DNA of 64,000 nt from Gnetum montanum (taxonomy: Eukaryota > Streptophyta > Gnetopsida > Gnetales > Gnetaceae): NCBI GenBank assembly GCA_015680685.1, contig MNCI01016273.1, positions 1,728,273 to 1,792,272 on the forward strand, given 5' to 3'. Of this stretch, positions 9,151 to 20,862 are shown piece after piece. The first letter of the stretch is position 1. Every line of letters starts with the position of its first letter. The notes under the pieces were generated by a model that did not search any database, had not been told where the DNA came from, and saw only the letters and a program-made list of their open reading frames with translations. The position numbers and the translations under genes are program-made.

Positions 9151-12100
9151 CCATTGCTATGCTACATCGAATGCTATATTTTCTACGCTATATAAAAATT
9201 CACAAGGATAAGATAAATACTTAGAAAAATTTTAGTTTGATTAATGGTCCTATAATTGTCATGTTTCATACAAGATTGCTATACTTTTTAGAGGATTGCT
9301 ATGCTGCATGGGAGTGTAGCTGAAACTTAGAGAGATTTTTCAAAATTGTTTTCTTTCAAAAATTGCCCTTATCGTAAACTAATGTTTTCATTGTGAAATG
9401 CAGGGTTATGTTGAAGTCGATCCTATTCATGGTTGAATTGGTAGGAGTTCTATGTTGTATAAGTGCCCCTGTGCCTAATGTTCCCTTACCACATGCATGA
9501 GTTGGGAACCAGGTTGTCTGGTTCTGAGAGGATGCACTGGAATTATTGGAATTCTTGCTTCATCACTTTAGTGTAATGATATGGTTGCACTAATCTGTTA
9601 AAGTAGCAAGTATCCTTAGTGAGACACTATTGCCTGGAGTAAACCGAGGCATTCTCAAGTTCATGAAGATGGGTATATTGAAGGGGAAGAGGTAGGGGGC
9701 TCGAGTCAACATCCAAAAGGCTTAAGAATCTTGTCTTGGATGTGGAAGATGCCAGAGTTCAAGTGTTATCATAAATATAACACTTTGTTCATTGCTCATC
9801 ATATAAGCACATTTTTTCAAAACCCACTGGAACCGTTTACTGTGTTGGTGGGTGAGTCCTATTAATATGATCAAGGATTTTATTTTATTTTATCTTGTAT
9901 GATTTGAAATGTTTATCATGTTTTATCTATCACCAAATTTATGATCGATAAGGATGGTCTTCATGATAGAGAGGGGGCGTTAGCCCTAGCTCAAATAACC
10001 TTTCAAGAGTTCTCCTTCATTGAGAATGTATGTACCAGTGTTTTAGAGCAACTTGGGGCTTATTTTAGAACTTATCCAATCAAGTACTCCAAGTTCTACA
10101 TGAAATGTGAGGAGCTTGGATGGTTAGATGGTGAATGGATGTCCCATTGAATACCCATTGTAGAAGAAGTGCTAGCGCAAATACCATTATTCCCCACACC
10201 ATTCACACCAGGTGAGCTATATTATGTGTCCCTTTTCTTGTAATCCAGATGAATTTAATTAATGAAAAAAGTTTTTGTGGTTGATTTTATTCTCGGTTAC
10301 TGCAGTAGTAACCAAATATAATGAGGTTACAGTAATTACCTCAGGACATAATGAGGCTAACCTCCTCTTTAAGTATGGTGAGGTTGATAAATCATAGCGT
10401 TGGCTATGTAGTGGGGCTCGAGAAATGATTATTGAGAAGGTTTAGGAGGTTGGGCTTATGGATCTCTTTTTAGCTATAAACCTAGGGATCCTAGCTATGG
10501 AGATGATTGCCCTTGTCAATTATTTCATAGAAAGTGCTGACCATTTTCGGACATGAGTTCATAACGTGCAAGTGGTGTTTGAGATCGTTAAGGAGGCATA
10601 GAATTTAGCTTAAAATTCTATGGGGGAAAAGAATAGTAAGGATGTAAACCATCAAGGAGGCATAGAAGAATGCTTAGGGACTGACAAGGATTGAAAAGGT
10701 ATTTATATAAAAAAGGTTAGATTAGATGTAGTCCAAAAACTTTACCCCATCTTTTGGGCTAGTGCCTTTTCCAAGTTGCTCTTCCAAGGGAAGATTCTTG
10801 GGGTATAGTAGACCTAGATTATGAGAGATGTAATGGAAGAGGGGATGTAATATAATTGGGCTAAGTATATTTTAGAAGGCCTATGGGCTGAAATGACTAG
10901 GCTACGTGGCAAACTTGATACATGTTTCCATGTGCACTTTACCTTTTTGATCGCTTGTTTGTGATGGTTTGCTAAATTTTTGGTGGTCTAGGAGAATGGG
11001 ATCTAGATGATACAAGATCATACTGAGATATACAAACCATGGATCCACATATTTTGTACCACCTAATCTCAGGACCCTTTAGAAGCTATTGGGAAGTCCT
11101 TTTCAATGATGATCAAGGATTGGGTGGGATCATCCTTTCATGCATGTGATAGCTTTGGAGAGGCTCCCTGCACCAACATGGAAAATGCAGCGAGGGGATC
11201 ACACCTAATTTTAGAAACAATAAAGTCAAAGTTGTAGATTAAGAAGCCTCATCCTGTAAAAGAGCCTTCACATGCAAGCGAAGGAAGGGACAAAAGGCTA
11301 CGGATTAGAGTTCGCAATGTGTGGTTTGAGCTCATTGGTGAGTATCCCTTAGCTAATTTATTTGTTGCCTTATTTTTCCTTTTATGGTTTCATATCTTGA
11401 TTAGACTAGTACTGTAATCTTGGCTAGTGCTTGGTAGATGAGGAAGAGGCTTCTGCTCTTGAAGAAGAGGCCCCTACGGCAGAAGAGATGGCCCCTGCTA
11501 CTGAGGAGGAGGCTCTTGCTACTAAAGAGGAGACTCCTATTGTAGAGGAGAAGGTCCCTGTTGTAGAGGATCCCTTTGTAGATAATTTTCGACAACTTGA
11601 GGGACATATAATAGTAGAGGAAGTCGCTACACTCTTAAGGTAGCTTGAAGAAGAGGGGCTGCATTTTGAGGATGGTGAGTTTGCTAATTTGTTTGACAGT
11701 GTGCTGATGGGCGACCCCCCCACTCTCACCCTTGAGGGTTTGCTAGGTAGGAGCTTTGCAATATCATTTATGTTATCCTCTCATTTTCTTATCCTCTTCA
11801 TAATGTTAATGTGCTTTATTGCACAGTGGGTACTACTTCTACTAAGGACCCCAAGTCTTCATCTACCTTTTCTTAGAGCCATGGGCAAAAACTCTAGATA
11901 AGTTTGCCTTTATGGAAGGTGTAGTAGATGACATGATTAACCACCTAAAGCAAATAGACCCTGAGATAGGTGCACTTGGGCTATGGAATTTTCTTTTTAT
12001 GTTGTTCCATCTTTGCTACCATTCCATGATTAACACTTCCCTATTTTTGGTGTAACAGCTTCATGACCTAAATGGGATCCAACATAGGTAGTTGAAGTTG

Positions 12101-13214
12101 AAGTTGTACCTAAACTCCCTTAAGAGGTAATAGAGGTGCCTCTTCATGTATATGATGAGGCAAGTAGATGTGCACTACACTTGGCACGATCATTGTGGAA
12201 GTGTAGACATGTCAATGAAGACCTATGGAAATGAGTTTAGAAGCTCGAGAAGGAAAAAGTGAATCATGTAGCTAAGTTAGAAGACTTGTGGTTATGGAAC
12301 GAATTCCTAATGGCTCATGAGAATTTCAATGGAAGTTGGTGTATGACCGTAATTGATTATGCCAGATATTGGTTGGCCATATGAGGCAAAAATGAGGCCA
12401 TGCATGAAGTAATAGGGTAACATATATAGATGGATCTCTTGGCATAAAAGAATCAAGATTGAAAAGATTATAGTACTAAGGTATATGAATGGGGGTAGGC
12501 ACAGAAGAATCACAAACACATGTATAAGATGGAATGTGCCACTTATCGCCAAAAGTACAGAGATGCATCTGTAGAATGACATGGTTGTGAGCTATTCCTT
12601 GATGTGATCGATGCTACCTAGACCTATGATAAATTCGTGAAGAATTTAGTGGTCAGTGACTCTCCCAAGAGGGAGATGACCATGTCTTCTAGGGAGGCCA
12701 CCTCTGCTACCTTTTCTCTAGGGACACCCCCATGGATGACTATGGAGAAAGGAAATATTTTAGCAAACATTGATTTAGGAGAAGAAGATTCAGAAAATTT
12801 GATTGAGGAAGAGATCCTCTAACACTTGGCATCTGGCCTTAACAAGATATGGATGCAAGCCCATCTCAAGTTAGTCAAGTTTTACTTTATTACAATTTAT
12901 CTCATGATAGCCTTATGTAGTACCTTGCTCACTTATTGATTTATTATCTCATTCTTGATTCATGTAGGATCCCATCGAGGATGTAGGACCTAGCAGGGCA
13001 GCAAATAAGGACATAAGAGAAGACCAATAGCCTCTTCATTGATGATTTACAATTTTAAAAATGTAATCCCCATTTTCAGGCATTGTTACAACTTTAAGTG
13101 TGAACATGATTTTGGACCATGTATTTGCAATTTAATGAAAATTAAAGCACTTGTTTCATTTTCTTTAACTAATGTTTTGGTTGGTATATCTAGACTCCTT
13201 GTGGACCCCATGCT

Positions 13215-13405
13215 ATAGTTTAAGGTCATTTTGGACCATATGATGGCTTAAGACCTTTCTAGGTCATAGCTAGTTTAAGGCCATTTCAGGCCACAGGTAA
13301 CTAACACAAAGAGCGGGCTGCTAGTTTTAGGCCTTGTCCAACCATGCAATAGTTTAAGGCCATTCTAGGCCATAGCTAGTTTAAGGCCATTTTAGGCCAT
13401 GGATA
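13215..13405 (+). repeat. Hairpin-motif array 3' of the antisense gene, element A
   Basis: About seven units of AGTTTAAGGYCATTTTRGRCC. Cores include GGTC-ATTTTG-GACC and GGCC-ATTTTA-GGCC, so the third stem pair changes from T-A to C-G on both arms together. It occupies the same place as 60515-60800 in element C: after the stop of the antisense gene and before the protease on the other strand. Confidence 0.8.
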
Positions 13406-13505
13406 ATATAACTAACACAAAAGGTAAACAAAATGGAAAATTAAAGCATGCACAAACAATAGTATTAAGAACAAAAGAATTAGAGAAGTAAAGTAGGGCC
13501 ATGCG

Positions 13506-14400
13506 CTAATTGTGTAACTGTTTCCTAACCCGATGTGGGTTAGGCGATGTGTATGGCATGGAGGACTTAAAGTGATATTCCTCTAAGTTATCATTAGCTA
13601 TTGAGAAAGGAAACTCTACCCATATAGTTTGTTTATGTAGGTCATCAGTTTTGTCAAGCTTATTGGCGGGGCAACATTGGGTTTCGATGTGGATAGGTGA
13701 CACACCTTCAGAGATTTCTATCTCTGACCCCTACTCCATGTTTATGTTGTTTATAGCTTGATGGGCTACATCATCATCAAAGATCATCACTTATCTACTT
13801 ACATAGGGTAGATGGATCTCTTGGTGTATTGGTGAAGAGACAACCCTTAGCTAGGCTAACCAAGATCTTCCCAAGATCAAATTGAACCTAGACATCTCTT
13901 CCACTACAATGAATTTTGCACTAGTGGGGAATTAATCCCCTACTACAAAGTTGATGGTGATGGTTCCCTTGATTACAACACGTGTCCTATTGAAGGACAT
14001 TAGATAGGAATTTGTCATGGGCTTGATCTAGTCTACTAGGCCCAGCTTGTCAACAACAGGGAACGAGATCACATTGGTTGCAGCTCCGTTGTCAACGTGC
14101 ACCCTATGAATCTTGTATTGAGCTACTCAAATTGTTATGAACATAGGGGTAGTGGTTACCTGATCCTTTTTAGAATTAGCTTTAATAGCTTTTTCATGAA
14201 AATTCAAGTGAGTTACCTCTATTTCTTTAGTTGTAGATGGAAGCATAATAGCATGAATGGCTATTTCCTTTATAGGCATGTCTTCTTGAATAGGTATAGA
14301 TGCCAACATGCGGATCAAGGCTTCACAATGAACTACGAAGGTTATTATTAAATCGTACAAGCATAATGTTGTATTTTTTTTGTTTTAAAGATTGTTTAAC
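13506..14400 (-). pseudogene. Element A protease region (decayed)
   Basis: This would be the aspartic protease that cleaves the polyprotein. On the minus strand it reads IRMLASIPIQEDMP, TTPMFITI, an active-site region with AATNV that is otherwise decayed (near 14060-14095), ILGRSWLA near 13870, SPIHQEIHLPY, and a tail WVEFPFSIANDN...YHFK ending near 13506. Each block has a counterpart in element C (60815-61896), including MLTSIPVSEDLP, TTAPMFIMI, VDDGAATN, ILGRP and SPIHQEIHLPYEGG. Several frame breaks are present. The tail comes immediately before the putative intron. Confidence 0.72.
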
Positions 14401-15823
14401 TTATGTAAGGGTGTTTAGAAAGTCTTGCCCAATGCCTGGTAGTTTTGTAGTTTTTACGTACTCCATGTGCTCTAAGAGATAAATTCCTTAAAGAAAAGAG
14501 GACTTGGCTTTTGGTTGAGTGGCAAGCTTTTGAGCCTTAGTAGTTACTTGTTCTAAATAAATTTCTATTTTATCTTTAAATTGTGAGGTAGTGGGAATCG
14601 TTGATAAAGGTATGGGCTTAGGGGGGCCTAGCGCAGTACATTCTGTAGTCATTTTATCCACTAGTTGCTCATCATGTTTTCTTAGGCAAGGAGGTTGTGA
14701 CGTAGTTCCAACCACTAGAATTTGGGCAGGTGGTGAGTTTGTATGCTTTGGTACCCTTATAACAAAAGGTGCTTGTGTTGTTGCAACAACATGTTGAGTG
14801 GCCTTAATTACAAAAGGGGTATCGGGCCCCTGTGGTGGCCTCTTAATGAAAAAAGGAGGTTGTGGCCTAGATGTCATTGAAGCTGTAGTACTTTGAGAAG
14901 GTGCATGGATCATAAATGGCTTATGTATAGATTCTATACTATCATCAATGCTAATAACATTAATAGTGTAACCTACATTATTAGCATTCAACGGGTCTTT
15001 GTAGACATTCATTGACTAGTTTTCTGGTTGGATAGGGATAGTTTCATCAAGAACTAGCTCACCTTGATTAATCATACGTTGGATGTCGTCTTTCAATGCC
15101 AGGAAATAGTCAATTTTATGACCACATAACTGGTGGTAGTTGTAGAATCATTCAAGCCTAAAACTTTTTAGGCATAGGAGACTCATTAGGCATGGATATA
15201 GAGGGGTCTTGAAGGATTTCACAATACTTCTCATTATGCTTACAGGTCTCCTCTAATATTTTCTTAAATTGAATATGCCCAGCATTCAATAGTTGATCTA
15301 GCAACTCCAATAGCTTAATCGGCAACAGGGTGTATTTAGAGCAATGCTTATGCTTAAAATTTAGCCTTGGCAAAGTTTGTGCCACCATTGATGCTGGGGG
15401 TTGGCTAGCTCCCATGTTGCTAGAGCTTGGAATTTTAGTGGTAGCAGTCATGGGCTTAGGAATTTTGGCTACCTACTTGTTGTTATTGGGCTTAGTTTCA
15501 TTAGCTACAATGGCCATAATGGTTGTTGTAGCCTTTCCCTTTTTCTTTCCTTTTTTCACATGTGCATTTTTGTAAGCTACGTAGGCTAGGTCTTTACTAG
15601 CTTCTACTGCATCTTGTATAATTTTTGTTTGTGCAATAGCCTGGATAAGAGAGAGTGGTGCTAAATAATATAGCTTCAAATTAATAAAGTCATTCACAGC
15701 ACCCTTGAAAATAGTAAGTAAATGGGCTTTCGCAATTGGTTCATGAATTTCATTTAAGGTAGTGCTCTAGCACTGTATGAATTTCTGGACAGATTCTAAT
15801 GGTTCTTTTTTGACATTCATAAG

Positions 15824-16842
15824 TGATGAGTGGCGAGGTACCCCTACACTCAACCATATGAATATGAGCATAGCATGCGCAATCCAGTCAAACTCCACAG
15901 ACTAAATGCCTACACGCCTCATGGAACACTTAAGGTTAACCATTCATTGTCTTCTGAGATTTACTTGTAGTTGTCACGGTGTATGGTTAAGCAAGTCCGA
16001 GGTATATGATTTTTATATCTTTTTATGTTTTTATCCTATGCTATTGAGTTGAAGGGTTGAGAAACTAATTACTACTCTAACTAATGACTAAGCCTAAATT
16101 ACCTAGCATCAGCATCCATTTCCACTTACCATACACACCCTGAACCGATGCAACTGTGGCTACCAAATGCTAATTGTTGCTGGGATCACCATGCATAACG
16201 CACGTGATCGAAGTGGTCATACTGAGGCACTTAACTAGGAGGAAAGGGTTGAGAGAATTTAATCTAGCCTAAGTGTGATGAACGACTGATTCCTTGACTA
16301 ATCGTACACATCTTTTGTGCACAACTATCACTAGGATTACTAAGCGTAGATCCTGAATATGCCACTGGGTTACCAAGTAGTCACACTAGATGCTCGTAAT
16401 CAAGTCGTACTCATTCTGTGTTTCTATCCTAAGTGCGATGAGCAGCCAATTCCTTGACTATCCATACACATCCTTGAATGCTTGTAATCAAGTTGTACTC
16501 ATTCTGCATTACTAAGAGAGAAAGCAATAAATAAAATCCTATTCCATGCACTGCAAGGTTATCCAACAAGTTCATCTTTATTTCCATACACAACTTGTGT
16601 TTAGGTACAATGTTGCTCGAATAAAGATCCATTCACTTTAGGACTCCTACTGCGGGCACATGGAAAATATTCTATCTTTGGAGTGATCAATCTGCCAGAG
16701 TTTCCCTACTTCTACCCCAGGATGGGGAAACAAGGGAGAGCTGCCTCTTATTTATAGACTTGGTGATGGACCATGCTATCGCATACGCGATATCGCAGGG
16801 GACGACGTGATATCGCGACCTATGTGATATCGTATCTCATCA
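15824..16842 (-). mobile_element. Solo LTR of the D/E family inside element A gag
   Basis: It is bounded by TGATGAGT and TCTCATCA and flanked by a perfect 5-bp duplication ATAAG (15819-15823 and 16843-16847). On the minus strand it has TCTATAAATAAGAGG as TATA box and a downstream block (CTCCAAAGATAGAATATTT, TGCCCGCA) matching the LTR at 25898-26739. There is no internal region, so recombination between its two LTRs removed the rest. Its insertion postdates element A. It contains a palindromic GATATCGCG cluster near 16785-16835. Confidence 0.85.
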
Positions 16843-16851
16843 ATAAGCTAG

Positions 16852-16950
16852 TCTAAGGTGACCTCTGGCTTCAAGTTATACTTGAAGTGAGTGAAAAAAT
16901 AACAAGGTGACCTTTGGCTTCAAGTTATACTTGAAGTGAGTGACAAACTA
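16852..16950. repeat. Tandem duplication of about 48 bp
   Basis: AAGGTGACCTCTGGCTTCAAG and the sequence through GAAGTGAGTGA occurs twice in a row beside the solo LTR, with one or two differences. It lies in the decayed gag region. Confidence 0.8.
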
Positions 16951-18837
16951 ACTTAAAAATTCTTCTAATGTTGAAATAGATGCACGAGGAAGTGTGCAAT
17001 ACTAGTCCAAAGCTTTACCTATCAACGACATGGCGAAAAAATGAATGATTGCATGCAGCCATGGTTGTAGTAATAAGGACTTAGTTCTAAAAGTAACTAG
17101 ATGGGAATTCGAATCACCATCTCCATTGTATTTTGTGAATTTTGGGAGTTGTACCCCAGGAGGAAATGTAAGTGAAGGAACAACTAGGCTAATTAGGTCA
17201 TCATGATAGAAGTCCATTACTTGGACTGTTTCAGTGTCGATGAATTTAAGTTACTTAACTTCATCGATGAGGGTCTGAATGAGTTGAAAGGCTTGGTCCA
17301 AACCTAGGGATTCTATAGAAGGTTGTGTGATTTGAATTGCTGGTGGTACTATTGGTTCAAGCATCATTGGTGATGCTATTGGTGTAGCCATCAGTCCCAT
17401 TGGGGGTGTTGTCGAAGCCACTCCCATTGGTGGTGTTTTCTAGGTGTCCTACAATCCTATGGGTGGTGTTCTTAGAGTGACCACCATTGGTGGTGCTATG
17501 AGAATGGTTGCCTGCCCCATTTTTGGAGTAGTCCATGGCCCTGTGGTTGGTTGCACCATATGTGAGGCTTGATACATTTGAGGTTGCACATACTATGACA
17601 CTTGAGGCATTTGGATAGTAGGAAAGGACATTGTTGGCCACCATACAGTTAAGGTTGGGGCTATTGCTGATAGTGGAATTGGCATAGAAGAGGCCATGGA
17701 AATAGGAATTATATGTGGTTGTGATGTAGGCATGATATGTACATATGGAAATGTAGGCATTACAAACCTTGGCTATGCAACCTAAATGGACTGTGAAGGG
17801 ATGATAAAGGAAAATGAAGTCAAAGATCCTATGTGTTACTGTGTTGACAACATTCTGAAGCTACCTACCACCAAGGAAGGTTTGGGTTGTAAAAGCATTG
17901 TAGCTATTGCCAAAGAGGTGGAGGACTATAACTAGTGTGGATATAATATAGAAGTGGTCTATGAAGTTGTGGTGTATAGTGGGACATCACTTTTAGAATG
18001 GGACTCAAATTCCTCTTGCCCATCATGAAGGGGTTCTTCATAGTGAGATGCCATGTCTCGCTCTTTTGACCCACTCAGTTGAATATGTTGATTCAATATC
18101 CATTGAAATGTCTCAGTGAGTGGTATGATGGCATTAGTAGTAGGAAGGAACTCCCTCCCAATCCAATGAATAATTTCAAAGTTACGTTTTTCTTTGAATT
18201 CCTGACTATCCAATGGTAGTCCTGTTTGGATCCTTGCACATAAGAAGTTATATCACTCTTCATCACAAGCTGTGCATTTGGGCAATTGATGTTGTAGTCG
18301 AATAGACTGCTATGGTATCCACACTAGGCTAGGTGGTTGCTCAAGATCCACCACATGTTGCAAGGGGTGAGCTATCCCCAAGCCCAAGGTGGTGACTGAG
18401 GTGCTAGGTGGGTTCATTTGTACTATGTCAAAAAGGATGTAAGAAGCAAAGAAATAGGTAAGCTACATAGAAAATGGGTAAAAAATAGCAAAGTTTGGAA
18501 ATGTTGGAAAAGTATTGGTTTACACTGCTATGATAGGTAGGACTATCATGCTAATAAATTTGTTACACTAAACTTGTTACACTATATGTGTCATGCTACA
18601 TGGAACATAGAGAGCTTAATGCAATACATCATTTTGGGCTTTTTGTCCTGCGAGGTTCTAGGGGAATCATCAATTGGGACCTAACTGTACCAACCAAAAC
18701 ATAAACAACCCCTATGTTGGCCTGTGATCCAGATACTACTATAGCAGGTCCACAAGGATGTTACGTTTATGCTAGCAAGGAGGTACAGAAGGCACACGAG
18801 ACTACCCATGATGCATAGAAGGGACATGGAGGTTCAT

Positions 18838-18856
18838 GCCCTCCTTCTAGTGTCAA
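18838..18856 (-). other. Primer-binding site of element A
   Basis: Read on the minus strand just inside the 5' LTR: TTGACACTAGAAGGAGGGC. The inserted gag-protease element has TTGGCGCTAGAAGGAGGGC at the equivalent place (36120-36138), so the A copy appears to be the same site with two G-to-A changes. The matching tRNA was not assigned. Confidence 0.65.
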
Positions 18857-18860
18857 AAAC

Positions 18861-20857
18861 TATAGTGTTTGAAAATGTCAGTGGTTGGAACACTGGGATG
18901 TTATCAGGTGCACAACTTAACCCCAAATCCATTGGAGGGCCATGCTAGAAAGGATGGAAATGAGGCACCCTGAATGGTCTAGTCAATTAGTTAGGGACTT
19001 ACGTGGTGTCTAATAACCATTTTGAATAATGATTTTAGAGCATTACACATAGCAGTTGGAGTAAGTAGGAATGCAACATGCATAACATCGAGAGAATATG
19101 AATGTATGTGCATATGAAAATAGAAAGAAATAGATATGTGAATAGTTTAAAATACTATAGAAAAAGAATGAAATGAGAGTGTGAGTAAAGAAATGCATTG
19201 CCCCAAGATTGGGGAACGTGGCTTTTGATTGAATGATGTATAAAATTGGTAGGTAGGATAGAAAAAAATAGCTGGGTAGCAAGACAATATGGTGACACTC
19301 TCTGGAGTGCTACAAATATGGTGTTGATAGATATGAAGGGGCTGATGCTTGCTAGATTGAGAGTTGATATGCTGTGCATGTGTAGGTGTCATGTTCAGGT
19401 GTAGGAGTGGAACAAAGATTTAGAAGACTCTAATGCTGAGATTTGCCGCTCATCAACGTTTTTCTTACCAATCTTCTACCAAAGCTGACTATAAAAGCCA
19501 ACCCTTAGAATGTTGATTACTAAGGTATTTATAGAGCCAGGATTGGGGGGAGGCATGGTTTGGACACCACATGTCCTAGGTCCCACATAGCACAAATGTG
19601 GATGTGTCACACTGATGTGCTACGCTGTGGTGCTACACTTGGTAGGAAAAGAACAAAGATTGAAAATTTTCCAAACTATGACCATATTACCAGAACTACA
19701 TGTGCCAAAATTTGAGAAACCACCATGTTTTTACAAAATTCCTAGAACAAATGCCAATTGGAGCCTACACTCTGGGACTATGTCTTTCCTCCTCTTTCGA
19801 GTAGTGTCAAGCATAGGAACAATTTTGGGGACCAATAGGGGGTGCAAAAATAAAAAAAATTGCTCACTTTGGCCACTAGAGAGATGCTGGAGTAGCAATG
19901 AAGGTTGATGATGAGCTCTGGGCACTCTTGGAAGGCATTCAAAGAAGCTTTCAAGTGCTATGTTGTCTATGCTACCTAGTGTAACGAAGCATGGTGTGAA
20001 GACTTATAAGATTTTGTAGTTTTGGCCTACTATGCTATCTATGCTACATAGCATAGTATAGCATAGCACTCATTTTTCATGAATTATATCAAAAAACTAA
20101 AGACATCATTTTGAGATTCAGTAAGGCAAGCCACTTTAGCAACTAGCAAGTACATATTTCATATTAAGAGAGCCTAATATCTCCTACTTTCATTCTAGGA
20201 AACTTTCGACATTGGCAGCTCTGCTATGCTACATAGCGTAACACTTCATTTTGAAAAAATTTTAACCCAACTTGCCTTGCTTTGCCATGGGACCTTGATC
20301 ATGCTCTGAGGATGAAGCAAGATAGGCAACCTTGGAGGTTGAAGACTTGCCAAATGCACCTTTTATGTCTAGTTCAACACTCAAGAGAATTTTAGCCCTG
20401 CATGGCCTACTATGCTATCTACATTGTGTAGTGTAGTAGAGTGTAATAGGTCCAAACATAGAAAATTTACCAAATTATTTTGTCCATTCTAAACACTTCT
20501 GACAACTCCTCACCTGGCATTGGGGTGGACTAGTAGTTGAGACATGTGTCAAGTTGGGAAAGCTAGAGAGCGTAACAAACTTGATGGCCTAGAAGATAGA
20601 AAGTTTTCCAGATTGTTTAGTCTACCCTCAGTGTTTCTTTTGTGAAAATTGGCCTTGAAAATGGATGCTACATTGGCTGTGCTAAAGAGCGTAGTAGAAA
20701 AGCTTAGAAAAATATTTGTAGACATTAGGACTTCTAGGGTGCCATGCTGTCTGCATGGCCCAGCATGACACCACACTTGGTAGAAATTTTGCCTAGGTCT
20801 CAATGCTCGAACAAATCTAACACTAAGTCACGAGAGCCAAAAATTGATGGTGTTTCA
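18861..20857 (-). repeat. Element A 5' LTR
   Basis: The full-length LTR (1,997 bp) starts TATAGTGTTTGAAAA (TG changed to TA) and ends GGTGTTTCA. On the minus strand CTCTATAAATACC at about 19524-19536 is the likely TATA box of the retrotransposon promoter; the same position is TGTATAAAAACCCC in the LTR at 49136-50344 and a damaged CTCTAAATACC in B. It holds several CTACATAGCGTAG-type self-complementary words. The left partner has lost about 820 bp. Confidence 0.85.
19524..19536 (-). promoter_or_regulatory. TATA box of element A LTR promoter
   Basis: CTCTATAAATACC on the minus strand, conserved in place with 49732-49740 in the shared LTR. It drives the retrotransposon in the direction opposite to the nested gene. 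Confidence 0.6.
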
Positions 20858-20862
20858 GGGGA
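20858..20862. repeat. Right target-site duplication of element A (GGGGA)
   Basis: This exact copy of the 5 bp at 201-205 closes element A. The sequence after it is D-family internal DNA, so A landed in or beside an older element. Confidence 0.85.

Larger units (their letters stand above)
7725..9212 (+). repeat. Tandem duplication of about 745 bp in intron 1
   Basis: CACCATCTTCCTGGTAGGCT at 7725 recurs as CACCGTCTGCCTGGTAGGCT at 8470, and the copies stay alignable up to CTACGCTATATAAAAA (about 8440 and 9187). The duplicated unit begins inside exon 1 and carries its splice donor (TG, then GTAGGC), so the transcript has two equivalent donors. Differences between copies suggest an old duplication. 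Confidence 0.85.
7521..13030 (+). pseudogene. Antisense nested gene of element A (eight exons, decayed)
   Basis: Likely exons: ~7521-7737, 9404-9851, 9937-10211, 10306-11337, 11438-11746, 11827-11969, 12059-12869 and 12968-13030 (stop TAG). They correspond one to one with the eight exons of element C (55600-60219), and the proteins align: MVELVGVL with IVELVGVL in exon 2, the YNWA and KPWI/RPWI blocks in exon 4, SLWKCRH with SLWTCRH and QKNHKHMYK with EKNHKNYYK in exon 7. Exon 5 encodes an acidic repeat rich in EEEAP. The acceptor of exon 3 reads AA where B has AG, a G-to-A loss. Many stops make it a pseudogene. Its function is unknown; no enzyme motif was recognised. Confidence 0.72.
14450..18213 (-). 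pseudogene. Element A gag (decayed, split by a solo LTR)
   Basis: Gag forms the particle that packages element RNA. N-terminal low-complexity sequence leads into FPPGVQLPKFTKYNGDGD, HLVTFRTK and AMSLIGKAL (17002-17217), which is the typical plant retrotransposon gag signature. The middle is interrupted by the LTR at 15824-16842. The C-terminal part resumes with FKGAVNDFINLKLYYLAPLS (15473-15740) and a nucleic-acid-binding-like YHQLCGHKIDYFLALKDDIQ near 15090. A proline-rich tail with repeated PFxIRVP motifs ends at 14488. A similar tail lies on the plus strand at 25173-25897. Confidence 0.78.
206..20857 (-). mobile_element. Element A: full-length Tat/Ogre-type Ty3/gypsy LTR retrotransposon (20.6 kb)
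   Basis: The element is bounded by two related LTRs (206-1412 and 18861-20857) and a perfect 5-bp duplication GGGGA at 201-205 and 20858-20862. On the minus strand the order is 5' LTR, primer site, gag, protease, a long gap containing a plus-strand gene, RT, RNase H, a second (archaeal-type) RNase H, integrase, spacer, polypurine tract and 3' LTR. A second RNase H and a gap between protease and RT are known traits of the Tat/Ogre lineage. Every reading frame is broken and CpG looks depleted, so the copy is old. A solo LTR (15824-16842) inserted later. Length and order match B and C where these survive. Confidence 0.88.

Noticed and set aside
11401-11729. Serine-rich minus-strand frame opposite the acidic exon
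   Set aside because: It mirrors the Glu-rich repeat of exon 5 on the plus strand and crosses splice sites of the better supported gene.
18861-20857. Plus-strand and minus-strand frames of 60-100 codons inside the LTRs
   Set aside because: They are not shared between the LTR copies of A and B and carry no recognisable motif.
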